The notes: a model not told the origin generated them from the letters alone. A DNA stretch of 64,000 nt from Zopfochytrium polystomum (GCA_025765615.1 JAIVFJ010000227.1:34463-98462); one strand, 5' to 3'; shown: positions 32,388 to 41,846, counted from the first letter of the stretch. Made by a program: numbers and translations.

Positions 32388-33968
32388 AGGCCTCTTCTGC
32401 AACTTGGTGGGGTACCTGGTCTTGAACTTGAGTAGAAGGTCTTGGCAGTGAGTGAGGTTTGACTCAGGTTCCCAGGTGTTTTCAGCATCTGAGTAACCTT
32501 TCCACTTAACAAGGAACTTGAGTGTCCTTCCAAACCACTTGGCATCCAAGATTTGTTCAACCTCAAATTCCTCTTCACCTTCTACCTCAACTGGAGGAGG
32601 AGGAGAAACAACTCTGCCTGGAATGGAATTGGCCACAAACTTCTCCAAAAGGCTGACATGGAAAACTGGGTGGATCTTCATGGATGCAGGGAGATCCAGC
32701 TTGAAGGTGACTGGATTGATTTGCTCCAAGATCTTGAAAGGTCCCAACTTGAGGTTGTCTAGCTTGGGACTTGGTCTTTTGGACTGCAAGTTCTTCCTCA
32801 TGCCTGGCCAGTAAAAGTCTCTGGAAACAAGCTCATATGTCTTGTGCTCTCCTGGGTGTCCAGCTGTTGCTGCATCATGCCTTGTCTTGAGTATCTCAAG
32901 TTTTTCCTCTTCTTGGCTGATTTGAATCTTGTGAGGCTTGGGGTCCTTGGAAATAGCATGGGCCCACACACTGTCAGGAAGCAATGAAAGGTGTGTCTTG
33001 GATGGTGGGGTGAAACCATCTCCCCCTTCAGGTGCAAGGTCTGTCCTTCTGTGCTCATCAGCAGTGGGGCTTGAATTGTTGACTGGGAACTGTGATTCTT
33101 GAATCTTTGACTGAGGGTTCTGTTCTTGGCAAAGACTGTGAGCTGTGGAGCTTGAATCTTGAATTTGGACTGTGAACTGTGGTACTTGAATCTTTGACTG
33201 TGGGTTCTGTGAACTACAGACTTGGCCATGACTGTGAGCTCTATGAGCTGTACTGGAATCTTGACTATGAACTGTGAACTGTGAAACTTGAATCTTGGCT
33301 GGGATCTGTGAGCTGCAGGCTGATACTGGAGCTGTCATTTGTGGTTGACCTTGGATACTAGGCTGAGAACCTTGAATCAGGGACTTGAGAGCATGAGACT
33401 TGGGGGCTTGACTTGAGTTTTGGGTGACTGTTCCAATTGGTGGAAGTTGGACTTGACCAGTGACCCAATCAATGTCAGGGTTCTGGGCTTGCAGCCATGG
33501 TAATCCCAGGATGACAGAGAATGTGGGTGAGCCAAGATCCAATACTTCCAGGTTGACCATGGATGGTGGAAAGTCTTGGATGTGGAGGTTTAGCTTGGTT
33601 TCATGGCTGATTTCCTTGAACAGAGCATGATTGGCAAAGTGGACCTTGAGGGGTGTGGATTTCTTGATCGTAGGAATGGCACAAGACTTGGCAAGGGTGG
33701 CATCAATGATGTTGCAGGATGATCCAGAGTCTATAAGGGCCTTGGTTGTGATGGTTGACTTGGGTGAGAGTTGAATCTTGACATCCATGGTGAGTTGGTG
33801 GGGCTTGGAATCTGAGGTGTTTGTGGTGCTGGTGGTGGTGATGAAACAGGGGCAGCTTGGAGGAGGGTCCAGGGAATTGCCCCTCAGTGAGCCTGGACCT
33901 GGGAGTTTGGGTGCTTCTTCCTTGGGCAGTCCTTGACAGCATGCTCCTTGGAGCCACAGTAAAAACAC
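32373..33968 (-). CDS. Deleted Pol: protease, partial integrase, chromodomain (left body)
   Basis: The frame lies at -1 relative to Gag with an 85-nt overlap, so expression probably needs a -1 shift. In order it has an aspartic protease with LIDSGSSCNIID and the following VILGLPWLQ, then a Gln/Ser-rich stretch of imperfect repeats (SKIQVPQFTVQIQDSS). The N-terminal half of the integrase HHCC region follows (RHDAATAGHPGEHKTYELV, ending FYWPGMRK). It then passes directly to the post-catalytic GPF module (KLGPFKILEQI) and a chromodomain (EVEQILDAKW...FLVKWKGYSDAENTWEP). Reverse transcriptase, RNase H, the CxxC of the zinc finger and the integrase catalytic triad are absent. The same junction exists in the right body. 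Confidence 0.88.
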   Translation of the reverse strand: MFLLWLQGACCQGLPKEEAPKLPGPGSLRGNSLDPPPSCPCFITTTSTTNTSDSKPHQLTMDVKIQLSPKSTITTKALIDSGSSCNIIDATLAKSCAIPTIKKSTPLKVHFANHALFKEISHETKLNLHIQDFPPSMVNLEVLDLGSPTFSVILGLPWLQAQNPDIDWVTGQVQLPPIGTVTQNSSQAPKSHALKSLIQGSQPSIQGQPQMTAPVSACSSQIPAKIQVSQFTVHSQDSSTAHRAHSHGQVCSSQNPQSKIQVPQFTVQIQDSSSTAHSLCQEQNPQSKIQESQFPVNNSSPTADEHRRTDLAPEGGDGFTPPSKTHLSLLPDSVWAHAISKDPKPHKIQISQEEEKLEILKTRHDAATAGHPGEHKTYELVSRDFYWPGMRKNLQSKRPSPKLDNLKLGPFKILEQINPVTFKLDLPASMKIHPVFHVSLLEKFVANSIPGRVVSPPPPVEVEGEEEFEVEQILDAKWFGRTLKFLVKWKGYSDAENTWEPESNLTHCQDLLLKFKTRYPTKLQKRPKRGR

Positions 33969-34807
33969 AGTCCCTGCTGGGCCCTCCTTGTTTTCTCCTC
34001 TTGGCTCAGAGGACCCTTAGGAAGTGTCTCAACTGCATCCACTTGCATGGGTTCAGGAACTGTAAGAGCTTGAGGGACTGGGGTAGGTCTTGATGTAGTT
34101 CCTACTTGTCTTTGCTTCAGCCTCTTGGAGTAGAGTCTGGTGTCAATCTTGATGGCAAGGAGAATGTACTCTTCCAAGGTCTCAGGGATGTGCAGAGACT
34201 GGGAGAGCATGTCTTGGATAGACTCATGGAGACCATCATGGTACAGCTCCATCAGAGCTGCATCATTGTATCCAGAGTCTCTGGCTAGTTGCTTGAATTG
34301 GTTGGTGTAGGCCACACAAGATTGCTTTCCTTGCTTGATATGCTTGAGCTTGGATCTTGCTGTCCAAGATGCGTAGGGGTCACCAAAGGTAGCTTCCAGC
34401 CCCTCCCAGAGCTCTTGCAGGGTGGTGGGTGTGCTTGGGAGAGATCTGTACCATGATTGAGCTTGACCAGACAGGAGGGTGCTTGTGAAAAGAACCTTGA
34501 CTTGCTCACTGGGAAATCTTGAAGGTTGGAGAAGGATGACATTCTCCACAGTGGCCATGAAGTTCCTAAGGTCTTTGGCCAGCCCAGTGAACTTGTCAGG
34601 GCTGGGAACCTTGGGCTCTCTTGCTTGGTTGGCTTGAGGCAGGGGAAGAGCTTGATGTTCTTGTTGGTGAAGTTGTTGTTGAAGCTGGTGCTGCTGGTGA
34701 AGGACTTGTTCTTGAAGTTGGTGTGTCTGTCTTGAAAGGGCTTGTAATTGGTCCATCAAGGCTTGGAAGGCAGTTGCATCAGGGAAGGTGTTGTTTGGGT
34801 CAGACAT
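33884..34807 (-). CDS. Gag (left body)
   Basis: 307 residues from an ATG 40 nt inside the LTR. It has a Ty3/gypsy capsid domain (SGQAQSWYRSLP, then LEATFGDPY) and a C-terminal zinc knuckle CX2CX4HX4C (CFYCGSKEHAVKDC). The N-terminal third is Gln/His-rich and probably coiled. The frame is fully intact, which is notable in an element whose Pol is deleted. Confidence 0.92.
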   Translation of the reverse strand: MSDPNNTFPDATAFQALMDQLQALSRQTHQLQEQVLHQQHQLQQQLHQQEHQALPLPQANQAREPKVPSPDKFTGLAKDLRNFMATVENVILLQPSRFPSEQVKVLFTSTLLSGQAQSWYRSLPSTPTTLQELWEGLEATFGDPYASWTARSKLKHIKQGKQSCVAYTNQFKQLARDSGYNDAALMELYHDGLHESIQDMLSQSLHIPETLEEYILLAIKIDTRLYSKRLKQRQVGTTSRPTPVPQALTVPEPMQVDAVETLPKGPLSQEEKTRRAQQGLCFYCGSKEHAVKDCPRKKHPNSQVQAH

Positions 34808-34834
34808 GATGGCAGAGAGTAGTGGGAGAGGGTG

Positions 34835-34845
34835 AAGTGAATTAT
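34835..34845 (-). promoter_or_regulatory. Putative self-priming primer-binding site, left body
   Basis: Starting two bases inside the LTR end (CA then TC), the element strand reads ATAATTCACTT. It is exactly complementary to AAGTGAATTAT (34928-34918) at the predicted 5' end of the transcript. No tRNA-like TGG start is seen. Confidence 0.65.
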
Positions 34846-34847
34846 GA

Positions 34848-35200
34848 TGTCAGGAACAGGGCAGGACAGGACAAGGCAGACAAGGAACTGAGAGGAGTGA
34901 TGATTGTATTGGAAACAATAATTCACTTGAGGGATGGGACAGGTCCCCCATCCCCCTTTTATACCTTTTGAGAGTGTTCCTTGTCAAGACTCCAAGAAAG
35001 TTCCAGAAAGAGCAATTAGTAATACAATGATACCAATGATACCAATGACAACAAGACAAGTCAGGAAAGCAAAGAAGGTTCCAGAAGGTTCCACAAGGTT
35101 CCATGAAGGAATGTTCTAGAAGGTTCCAGAAGGTTCCAGAAGGTTCCATGAAGGAATGTTCTAGAAGGTTCCAGAGGTTTCCAGAGGGTGATTCATAACA
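34848..35200 (-). repeat. LTR 2 (shared central LTR)
   Basis: 353 bp. It serves as 5' LTR of the left body and 3' LTR of the right body, with no target duplication around it. It contains the same TATA box (34957-34963) and heat-shock-element array (about 35073-35188). Confidence 0.93.
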
Positions 35201-36796
35201 TCATCTCCCCCTTTTAGGCCTCTTCTGCAACTTGGTGGGGTACCTGGTCTTGAACTTGAGTAGAAGGTCTTGGCAGTGAGTGAGGTTTGACTCAGGTTCC
35301 CAGGTGTTTTCAGCATCTGAGTAACCTTTCCACTTAACAAGGAACTTGAGTGTCCTTCCAAACCACTTGGCATCCAAGATTTGTTCAACCTCAAATTCCT
35401 CTTCACCTTCTACCTCAACTGGAGGAGGAGGAGAAACAACTCTGCCTGGAATGGAATTGGCCACAAACTTCTCCAAAAGGCTGACATGGAAAACTGGGTG
35501 GATCTTCATGGATGCAGGGAGATCCAGCTTGAAGGTGACTGGATTGATTTGCTCCAAGATCTTGAAAGGTCCCAACTTGAGGTTGTCTAGCTTGGGACTT
35601 GGTCTTTTGGACTGCAAGTTCTTCCTCATGCCTGGCCAGTAAAAGTCTCTGGAAACAAGCTCATATGTCTTGTGCTCTCCTGGGTGTCCAGCTGTTGCTG
35701 CATCATGCCTTGTCTTGAGTATCTCAAGTTTTTCCTCTTCTTGGCTGATTTGAATCTTGTGAGGCTTGGGGTCCTTGGAAATAGCATGGGCCCACACACT
35801 GTCAGGAAGCAATGAAAGGTGTGTCTTGGATGGTGGGGTGAAACCATCTCCCCCTTCAGGTGCAAGGTCTGTCCTTCTGTGCTCATCAGCAGTGGGGCTT
35901 GAATTGTTGACTGGGAACTGTGATTCTTGAATCTTTGACTGAGGGTTCTGTTCTTGGCAAAGACTGTGAGCTGTGGAGCTTGAATCTTGAATTTGGACTG
36001 TGAACTGTGGTACTTGAATCTTTGACTGTGGGTTCTGTGAACTACAGACTTGGCCATGACTGTGAGCTCTATGAGCTGTACTGGAATCTTGACTATGAAC
36101 TGTGAACTGTGAAACTTGAATCTTGGCTGGGATCTGTGAGCTGCAGGCTGATACTGGAGCTGTCATTTGTGGTTGACCTTGGATACTAGGCTGAGAACCT
36201 TGAATCAGGGACTTGAGAGCATGAGACTTGGGGGCTTGACTTGAGTTTTGGGTGACTGTTCCAATTGGTGGAAGTTGGACTTGACCAGTGACCCAATCAA
36301 TGTCAGGGTTCTGGGCTTGCAGCCATGGTAATCCCAGGATGACAGAGAATGTGGGTGAGCCAAGATCCAATACTTCCAGGTTGACCATGGATGGTGGAAA
36401 GTCTTGGATGTGGAGGTTTAGCTTGGTTTCATGGCTGATTTCCTTGAACAGAGCATGATTGGCAAAGTGGACCTTGAGGGGTGTGGATTTCTTGATCGTA
36501 GGAATGGCACAAGACTTGGCAAGGGTGGCATCAATGATGTTGCAGGATGATCCAGAGTCTATAAGGGCCTTGGTTGTGATGGTTGACTTGGGTGAGAGTT
36601 GAATCTTGACATCCATGGTGAGTTGGTGGGGCTTGGAATCTGAGGTGTTTGTGGTGCTGGTGGTGGTGATGAAACAGGGGCAGCTTGGAGGAGGGTCCAG
36701 GGAATTGCCCCTCAGTGAGCCTGGACCTGGGAGTTTGGGTGCTTCTTCCTTGGGCAGTCCTTGACAGCATGCTCCTTGGAGCCACAGTAAAAACAC
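35201..36796 (-). CDS. Deleted Pol (right body)
   Basis: Identical in translation to the left-body frame at 32373-33968, including the protease, the internal deletion junction and the chromodomain. Frame relation to Gag is again -1 with an 85-nt overlap. Confidence 0.88.
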   Translation of the reverse strand: MFLLWLQGACCQGLPKEEAPKLPGPGSLRGNSLDPPPSCPCFITTTSTTNTSDSKPHQLTMDVKIQLSPKSTITTKALIDSGSSCNIIDATLAKSCAIPTIKKSTPLKVHFANHALFKEISHETKLNLHIQDFPPSMVNLEVLDLGSPTFSVILGLPWLQAQNPDIDWVTGQVQLPPIGTVTQNSSQAPKSHALKSLIQGSQPSIQGQPQMTAPVSACSSQIPAKIQVSQFTVHSQDSSTAHRAHSHGQVCSSQNPQSKIQVPQFTVQIQDSSSTAHSLCQEQNPQSKIQESQFPVNNSSPTADEHRRTDLAPEGGDGFTPPSKTHLSLLPDSVWAHAISKDPKPHKIQISQEEEKLEILKTRHDAATAGHPGEHKTYELVSRDFYWPGMRKNLQSKRPSPKLDNLKLGPFKILEQINPVTFKLDLPASMKIHPVFHVSLLEKFVANSIPGRVVSPPPPVEVEGEEEFEVEQILDAKWFGRTLKFLVKWKGYSDAENTWEPESNLTHCQDLLLKFKTRYPTKLQKRPKRGR

Positions 36797-37635
36797 AGTC
36801 CCTGCTGGGCCCTCCTTGTTTTCTCCTCTTGGCTCAGAGGACCCTTAGGAAGTGTCTCAACTGCATCCACTTGCATGGGTTCAGGAACTGTAAGAGCTTG
36901 AGGGACTGGGGTAGGTCTTGATGTAGTTCCTACTTGTCTTTGCTTCAGCCTCTTGGAGTAGAGTCTGGTGTCAATCTTGATGGCAAGGAGAATGTACTCT
37001 TCCAAGGTCTCAGGGATGTGCAGAGACTGGGAGAGCATGTCTTGGATAGACTCATGGAGACCATCATGGTACAGCTCCATCAGAGCTGCATCATTGTATC
37101 CAGAGTCTCTGGCTAGTTGCTTGAATTGGTTGGTGTAGGCCACACAAGATTGCTTTCCTTGCTTGATATGCTTGAGCTTGGATCTTGCTGTCCAAGATGC
37201 GTAGGGGTCACCAAAGGTAGCTTCCAGCCCCTCCCAGAGCTCTTGCAGGGTGGTGGGTGTGCTTGGGAGAGATCTGTACCATGATTGAGCTTGACCAGAC
37301 AGGAGGGTGCTTGTGAAAAGAACCTTGACTTGCTCACTGGGAAATCTTGAAGGTTGGAGAAGGATGACATTCTCCACAGTGGCCATGAAGTTCCTAAGGT
37401 CTTTGGCCAGCCCAGTGAACTTGTCAGGGCTGGGAACCTTGGGCTCTCTTGCTTGGTTGGCTTGAGGCAGGGGAAGAGCTTGATGTTCTTGTTGGTGAAG
37501 TTGTTGTTGAAGCTGGTGCTGCTGGTGAAGGACTTGTTCTTGAAGTTGGTGTGTCTGTCTTGAAAGGGCTTGTAATTGGTCCATCAAGGCTTGGAAGGCA
37601 GTTGCATCAGGGAAGGTGTTGTTTGGGTCAGACAT
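36712..37635 (-). CDS. Gag (right body)
   Basis: 307 residues, identical in translation to the left-body Gag, with intact capsid region and zinc knuckle. Confidence 0.92.
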   Translation of the reverse strand: MSDPNNTFPDATAFQALMDQLQALSRQTHQLQEQVLHQQHQLQQQLHQQEHQALPLPQANQAREPKVPSPDKFTGLAKDLRNFMATVENVILLQPSRFPSEQVKVLFTSTLLSGQAQSWYRSLPSTPTTLQELWEGLEATFGDPYASWTARSKLKHIKQGKQSCVAYTNQFKQLARDSGYNDAALMELYHDGLHESIQDMLSQSLHIPETLEEYILLAIKIDTRLYSKRLKQRQVGTTSRPTPVPQALTVPEPMQVDAVETLPKGPLSQEEKTRRAQQGLCFYCGSKEHAVKDCPRKKHPNSQVQAH

Positions 37636-37662
37636 GATGGCAGAGAGTAGTGGGAGAGGGTG

Positions 37663-37673
37663 AAGTGAATTAT
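37663..37673 (-). promoter_or_regulatory. Putative self-priming primer-binding site, right body
   Basis: The 11-nt site lies two bases inside LTR 3. Its perfect complement lies at 37756-37746 on the transcript strand, about 35 nt from the TATA box (37791-37785), where RNA should begin. Confidence 0.65.
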
Positions 37674-37675
37674 GA

Positions 37676-38028
37676 TGTCAGGAACAGGGCAGGACAGGAC
37701 AAGGCAGACAAGGAACTGAGAGGAGTGATGATTGTATTGGAAACAATAATTCACTTGAGGGATGGGACAGGTCCCCCATCCCCCTTTTATACCTTTTGAG
37801 AGTGTTCCTTGTCAAGACTCAAAGAAAGTTCCAGAAAGAGCAATTAGTAATACAATGATACCAATGATACCAATGACAACAAGACAAGTCAGGAAAGCAA
37901 AGAAGGTTCCAGAAGGTTCCACAAGGTTCCATGAAGGAATGTTCTAGAAGGTTCCAGAAGGTTCCAGAAGGTTCCATGAAGGAATGTTCTAGAAGGTTCC
38001 AGAGGTTTCCAGAGGGTGATTCATAACA
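37676..38028 (-). repeat. LTR 3 (right, 5' LTR of right body)
   Basis: 353 bp. It differs from LTR 2 by one visible substitution (near 37821). The heat-shock-element array (about 37901-38016) and TATA box (37785-37791) are intact, so this copy could drive the right body and read through. Confidence 0.93.
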
Positions 38029-38033
38029 CTCTT
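38029..38033. repeat. Target-site duplication, right copy (CTCTT)
   Basis: Exact match to 32010-32014. Confidence 0.88.
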
Positions 38034-39115
38034 CCATGGGCATTGTGAGAAAGATAACTGACAGTCACAATAGGTTTGGGTCTGTCTTGTGCCTCTTGCT
38101 GCTAACCATTCAGTTCCACCTAACAATACACAGCTGGGTGCCCACAAGGTCGGCTGTCTCCGTAATGGGTGGTAGTGGTGCTTATTTGTCTCATCCCACA
38201 CCCCGCGGACCTGGCACATCTGGCACGAACTCCCTCTGTTTGACTCTGCCGGCAACCCCTTTCGAAGTTTCCGCAGTTCCTCCGTCAGAGGGTACAGAAA
38301 ATAGTCAATATCCTTTGGCTTTTGGGCCCCCGGAATGATCCCCACGCTGAGAAGGTGCTCACTTGTGTACCGCAGGTCTGGAGGCAAGTTGTAGTTGATG
38401 AGCAGTATTGGCGAGCACGCCTTGCTGCTCTCCTTTAATGGGCGGAAACTGTCAAGGCTCAGCCCAAGTGCAACGTCACGAGCATCCAGAAAATAGTTCC
38501 TCCAGACTGCGTGACGATACGCTGCCACTGAAAACGTCGCTGTACATACCCCCGTTTTCCTTGTTCGCGTCAAACGCAGACCGGTACTGCATCAGGTGCG
38601 CTATCTCTTTGTTTGCACAGAGAGCAAATAGCCTCGCAAGCATTGGAATGTGGTTGAATGTTCTTTGCGGCCTGCCATTCTTTCCCTGCGGCTCCTTGCA
38701 GTGCGGACACTCTATCAGCAATGCGTTCAACCCTGCGTAGCAAATGCACGAGTTGATGCAGCAGTGGTACTCAGTCTCTTTCAGCCCTGCAAAGTTGACT
38801 CCAAACTGCAGCACGCGCTGGTGTGACACAGAGAAATTGCCAGACGACATGAATTCGAGGCTATCTCCATGAAGCTGTTAAACTCTGTGCACCTCGCTCC
38901 AGTCTCCATAACAAACGAAAATAGCTTGAGCTTCAATAAGACATCTGCCGGGATTTTGAATGAGTCATCAGCCAACCTCCTTTTGACGGCCATAATAGCT
39001 TGCTCATCCTCTGAGTCGTCCTTCTCCTTTGCAGATAGACTCGTCCTTGGAGTTTGTCCTCCGAGTCCAAGTTTTCCTCCGAGTCGTCCTCCGAATCGTC
39101 CGCTGTCTTCTCCAA
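38034..39115 (-). pseudogene. Tnp2-type (CACTA superfamily) transposase relic
   Basis: The segments read in order on the minus strand as fungal Tnp2 transposases do: an acidic start, DEQAIMAVKRR, a cysteine signature (YHCCINSCICYAG, then LIECPHCKEP), FNHIPMLARLFAL and MYSDVFSG. The next exon-like frame has RDVALGLSLDSFRP, PILLINYNLPPDLRY, GIIPGAQKPKDIDYFLYPL and CQMCQVRGVWD. Frames change several times and no terminal inverted repeats were found, so it is degenerate. The LTR element lies in its 3' part. If the element and one CTCTT copy are removed, the frame stays open for about 20 more codons into 31945-32009. Confidence 0.75.
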
Positions 39116-39615
39116 TTGTCCTCTAAGTCATTCTCGTGCGAGTCGCCCTGTGGTCGCTGCCATCGCTTCGAGAGTCAACGGGCGGCCCATCATCATCGCG
39201 CTCCAAACTTGCGTCTTGTTCGCCAGCCCTTTGGAACAGCGCGTTCCGTTCATCCTCAACCTGATCACCGTCTGCTACCACGCCACCTTGAACGATATCT
39301 TGTCCATCGTTGTTGTCGCTCTCTTGGTCGCTCTCCCGGCCACCACTGTCATCGTGATCTAAAAGCCGGTGCCGGAGAGGGTGGTCTGCTGATCCCTTGC
39401 CTGTGGTTGCGCTCCGTTGATCTGCTCTTGTGGTACTGCTGGCACTTGTTGCACGAGAAACTGTCCAGGCGTGGCATTGGTCCGCAAACTTTAGGAGATT
39501 CAGTCGGCCGCGGTTGGGACGCCCTGTGGGCAGTGAAACGGATATGGGGAAAGCTGAAGGTTGTTGCTCTGTCTCTCGTTGACAAGGTGCCGGATCCGAA
39601 AATCGTGCGATCGCG

Positions 39616-40634
39616 ATGACAAACGAGGGCGGCAGCACCAGCACCGGCTTCTGGGCGTCCATTCACCTGACGCTTCTCGAAACCTACTGGCCAGTGCTGA
39701 TCGGCTCTGCGATAGCATGCGAAGTCATTGCTACGGTCTCCGCCCGGATGGCAAAGACGAGCTCAGCGGCGTACCGCGGGCTCTCTCGCGCAAACAAGTT
39801 CGACTGGCGAATGAAGATAGTCTCGCTAGTCCACTCCCTACTGGTTTCTGCAATGTCCTTTCCGATCCTGGTCGATCCCGCTTTTCAACAAGAACCAATT
39901 TTGAAGTACACCCACTACTCTGCGTGCCTCTTGTCCATTACTTGCGGGTAAGTCCGATTTCTTCATATCCGTCGATTGCTAAGTTACCACAGGTATTTTA
40001 TTTGGGACACAATTGTGTCTGCAATGCAGATCTCTGTGAACGGACCTGGCATGGTCGTGCATGGGCTCTCCTGCTTCCTCGTTTTTCTCTTCTCGGCCGT
40101 ACGTTCACGTCCAAAATCGCCAAATTTGCATTTACCACTTACGCCCATTGAGTAGAAACCTCTGTTCCACTACTACGGCGCAGTTTTCCTCATGTTTGAG
40201 CTCAGGTACTGATGCCAAAACATTCAGTCTCCAAGTGTCTGAAATCAGCCCATAGCACACCCTTTCTCAACGCTCATTGGATTCTCACGAAAATGGGAAT
40301 ACTCGGACCGCGCCTCAAAAACATCTTGCAGGCTCTTGTGTACATTATATTCTTTTTCGCGCGGATTCTTTTTGGACTTTACCAATCTTTCCAATACTTC
40401 GGTGAGCATGATTCTGCAACTTTCCTCTTTAATTCGCTCAACCTTACTTTTATTCGCCATAAAGGTGATGTTCGGGCGAAATGGGATCATATACCATTTT
40501 TCATCGTCGTCATGTACTCGATTGCAAATGTCGTCTTAAACTCGTTGAACCTGTTCTGGTTCTTTAAGATGACAATGTACCTTGTTCGTGGGAGCAAGAG
40601 CGACAAAGCCGAGAAAAAGGCGAAGGTGAACTGA
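39616..40634 (+). CDS. TLC-domain (TRAM-LAG1-CLN8) membrane protein
   Basis: Exons 39616-39947, 39993-40098, 40156-40205, 40256-40401 and 40465-40634 join in phase to 267 residues. The protein has six or so hydrophobic segments. It carries TLC-family landmarks: WDTIVSAMQ, MVVHGLSCFLVFLFSA, LFHYYGAVFLMFELSTPFLN and a long helix FFFARILFGLYQSF. The basic C-terminus (KSDKAEKKAKVN) suits an ER protein. It resembles the TLCD4/TMEM56 branch rather than ceramide synthases. The substrate is unknown, with lipid sensing, transport or synthesis all possible. Confidence 0.83.
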
Positions 40635-40710
40635 TTCATCTTGAACTAGAAAACTTTCTGAGGAATGTCCTTCACAAAGAATAAAGAACAAATTATTGTT
40701 CAACATTGGA

Positions 40711-41846
40711 CTAAAGCTCTGCCCCAGAATCGATTCTTAGTGGCCCCAATGCTTGGTCCTCCGCTTGCTGCTCGCTTGATTCGAAAATGTGGTGAAAATA
40801 CTCTTGGTTAAAGAGAACAGTGGCTTGTGCAAATGGCACCGATGGATGCAGCAGGGCACGCTGGCTGGCCTCAACCCAAATATCAAGAGAGGGAGCCGCA
40901 ATGCCTGGTCTGGAACCGCGCTTCAGTGGCCGAGGTCCCTCTGCCACCCGACTTACGAATTGGATAGGCTCGCCAGTACTGTTGCCTTCACAGACGCACT
41001 GACTTGCTTGTAATGAACATCTGTAAGAACGAGTTGACTCAGCGGCGTTTTCGGGTCCTTCTTGGCAGATCGGCGGAGGGCGGCGACAGCGTCTTTAATT
41101 GCTCGCTCACTGCATTGAAAGAATTCTGGGCGAAGGAAAATTAAACAACGAAACCAGGGCGATCCGGTACCTTCGAACATGAGGTAAAATCGGAGTGTAC
41201 GAACAAAAGTTGATACTGGAACAAACAAGTCCTCAGGATCTCTCGGAGGAGGATCCATGCTTTTTGAGTGCGACGAAGCTTTCCAACTTATGTAAGCAGC
41301 AAGCTGGCCGCAATGAAGAACCGTGCTTAACGGAAAATCGAAACAGAGTAGTTCGACGACACTATGAAGATCTTTGACGGAGAGACTCTCTTCTGAAGAG
41401 CCTGTCAGGCTTGGATGATACAGGGAGCATATTTCTTGCCTGCTATCTCGTTCAGGGCCTCTCCGTACTTTGACACAAATGCTAGGCGATTTGCCGGTGT
41501 TGCTCTTATATAGTCATAATCTCTGCGAAGTACAATTTCGCCAGACTTAATGCTCTCAAAGCTATTTCTCGTTAGGAAGCTCGCAATCTCGGAGGAGTGA
41601 ACTCACTACTCTTTCATGAATCTGAGGGGCTGGTCTGGTCGCCTTTCCGCAATCATGGATACAACATCCTTCGGGCAAAGTTTAGTTATTGCCATTTGGC
41701 ATCAGCAGCGTTGCCTGAACAGGCTTTTCTACGTACGCTGAAGTACTGCTGGATGTAATGGTTCTCTTGAGGTTGGTATGCGCATTGTGATGTCAGCGCC
41801 TCATGACGAGGAAGCGACGTACCTCACCCAAGTACGTTTCTTCCAT
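40711..41846 (-). CDS. CSTPP1: CSTPP1 (C11orf49)-like tubulin polyglutamylase regulator
   Basis: Spliced minus-strand exons give an N-terminal dimerisation-like helix pair (YLENHYIQQYFSDVVSMIAE), a Y(D/S)YIRATPANRLAFV segment and VKDLHSVVELLCFDFPLS. These align in order with animal C11orf49 (CSTPP1), a regulator of the tubulin polyglutamylase complex at centriolar satellites. Further exons give VSERAIKDAVAALRRSAKK and an acidic C-terminus. One base appears to be missing near 41408-41409. Adding a base in that GG run joins IIQALTG to SSEESL and restores the alignment. The upstream boundary is uncertain. The role is inferred from homology. Confidence 0.72.

Larger units (their letters stand above)
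32015..38028 (-). mobile_element. Tandem non-autonomous chromodomain LTR retrotransposon
   Basis: The order is LTR (32015-32372), body, LTR (34848-35200), body, LTR (37676-38028), with a repeat period of 2828 bp. The outer ends are flanked by the same 5 bp, CTCTT, at 32010-32014 and 38029-38033, and each LTR has TG...CA ends. All genes read on the minus strand. Gag and the two-ORF proteins are the same in both bodies, so the duplication is recent. Each body has Gag, protease, the first half of the integrase zinc region and a chromodomain, but no reverse transcriptase, RNase H or integrase catalytic core. It would need enzymes from an autonomous relative. The outer duplication shows one integration event or later unequal exchange between LTRs. 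Confidence 0.93.

Noticed and set aside
32518..34809. Plus-strand ORFs inside the LTR element
   Set aside because: They are antisense shadows of Gag and Pol and duplicate exactly in both bodies.
34848..35200. Central LTR as evidence of two independent insertions side by side
   Set aside because: There is no target duplication at the central LTR, and both bodies share one LTR, which fits a tandem from recombination or concatemer integration.
41408..41430. A 20-nt GT-AG interval in the CSTPP1-like gene as a mini-intron
   Set aside because: A one-base addition to a GG run joins the frames with natural sequence, and similar single-base breaks occur elsewhere in the window.
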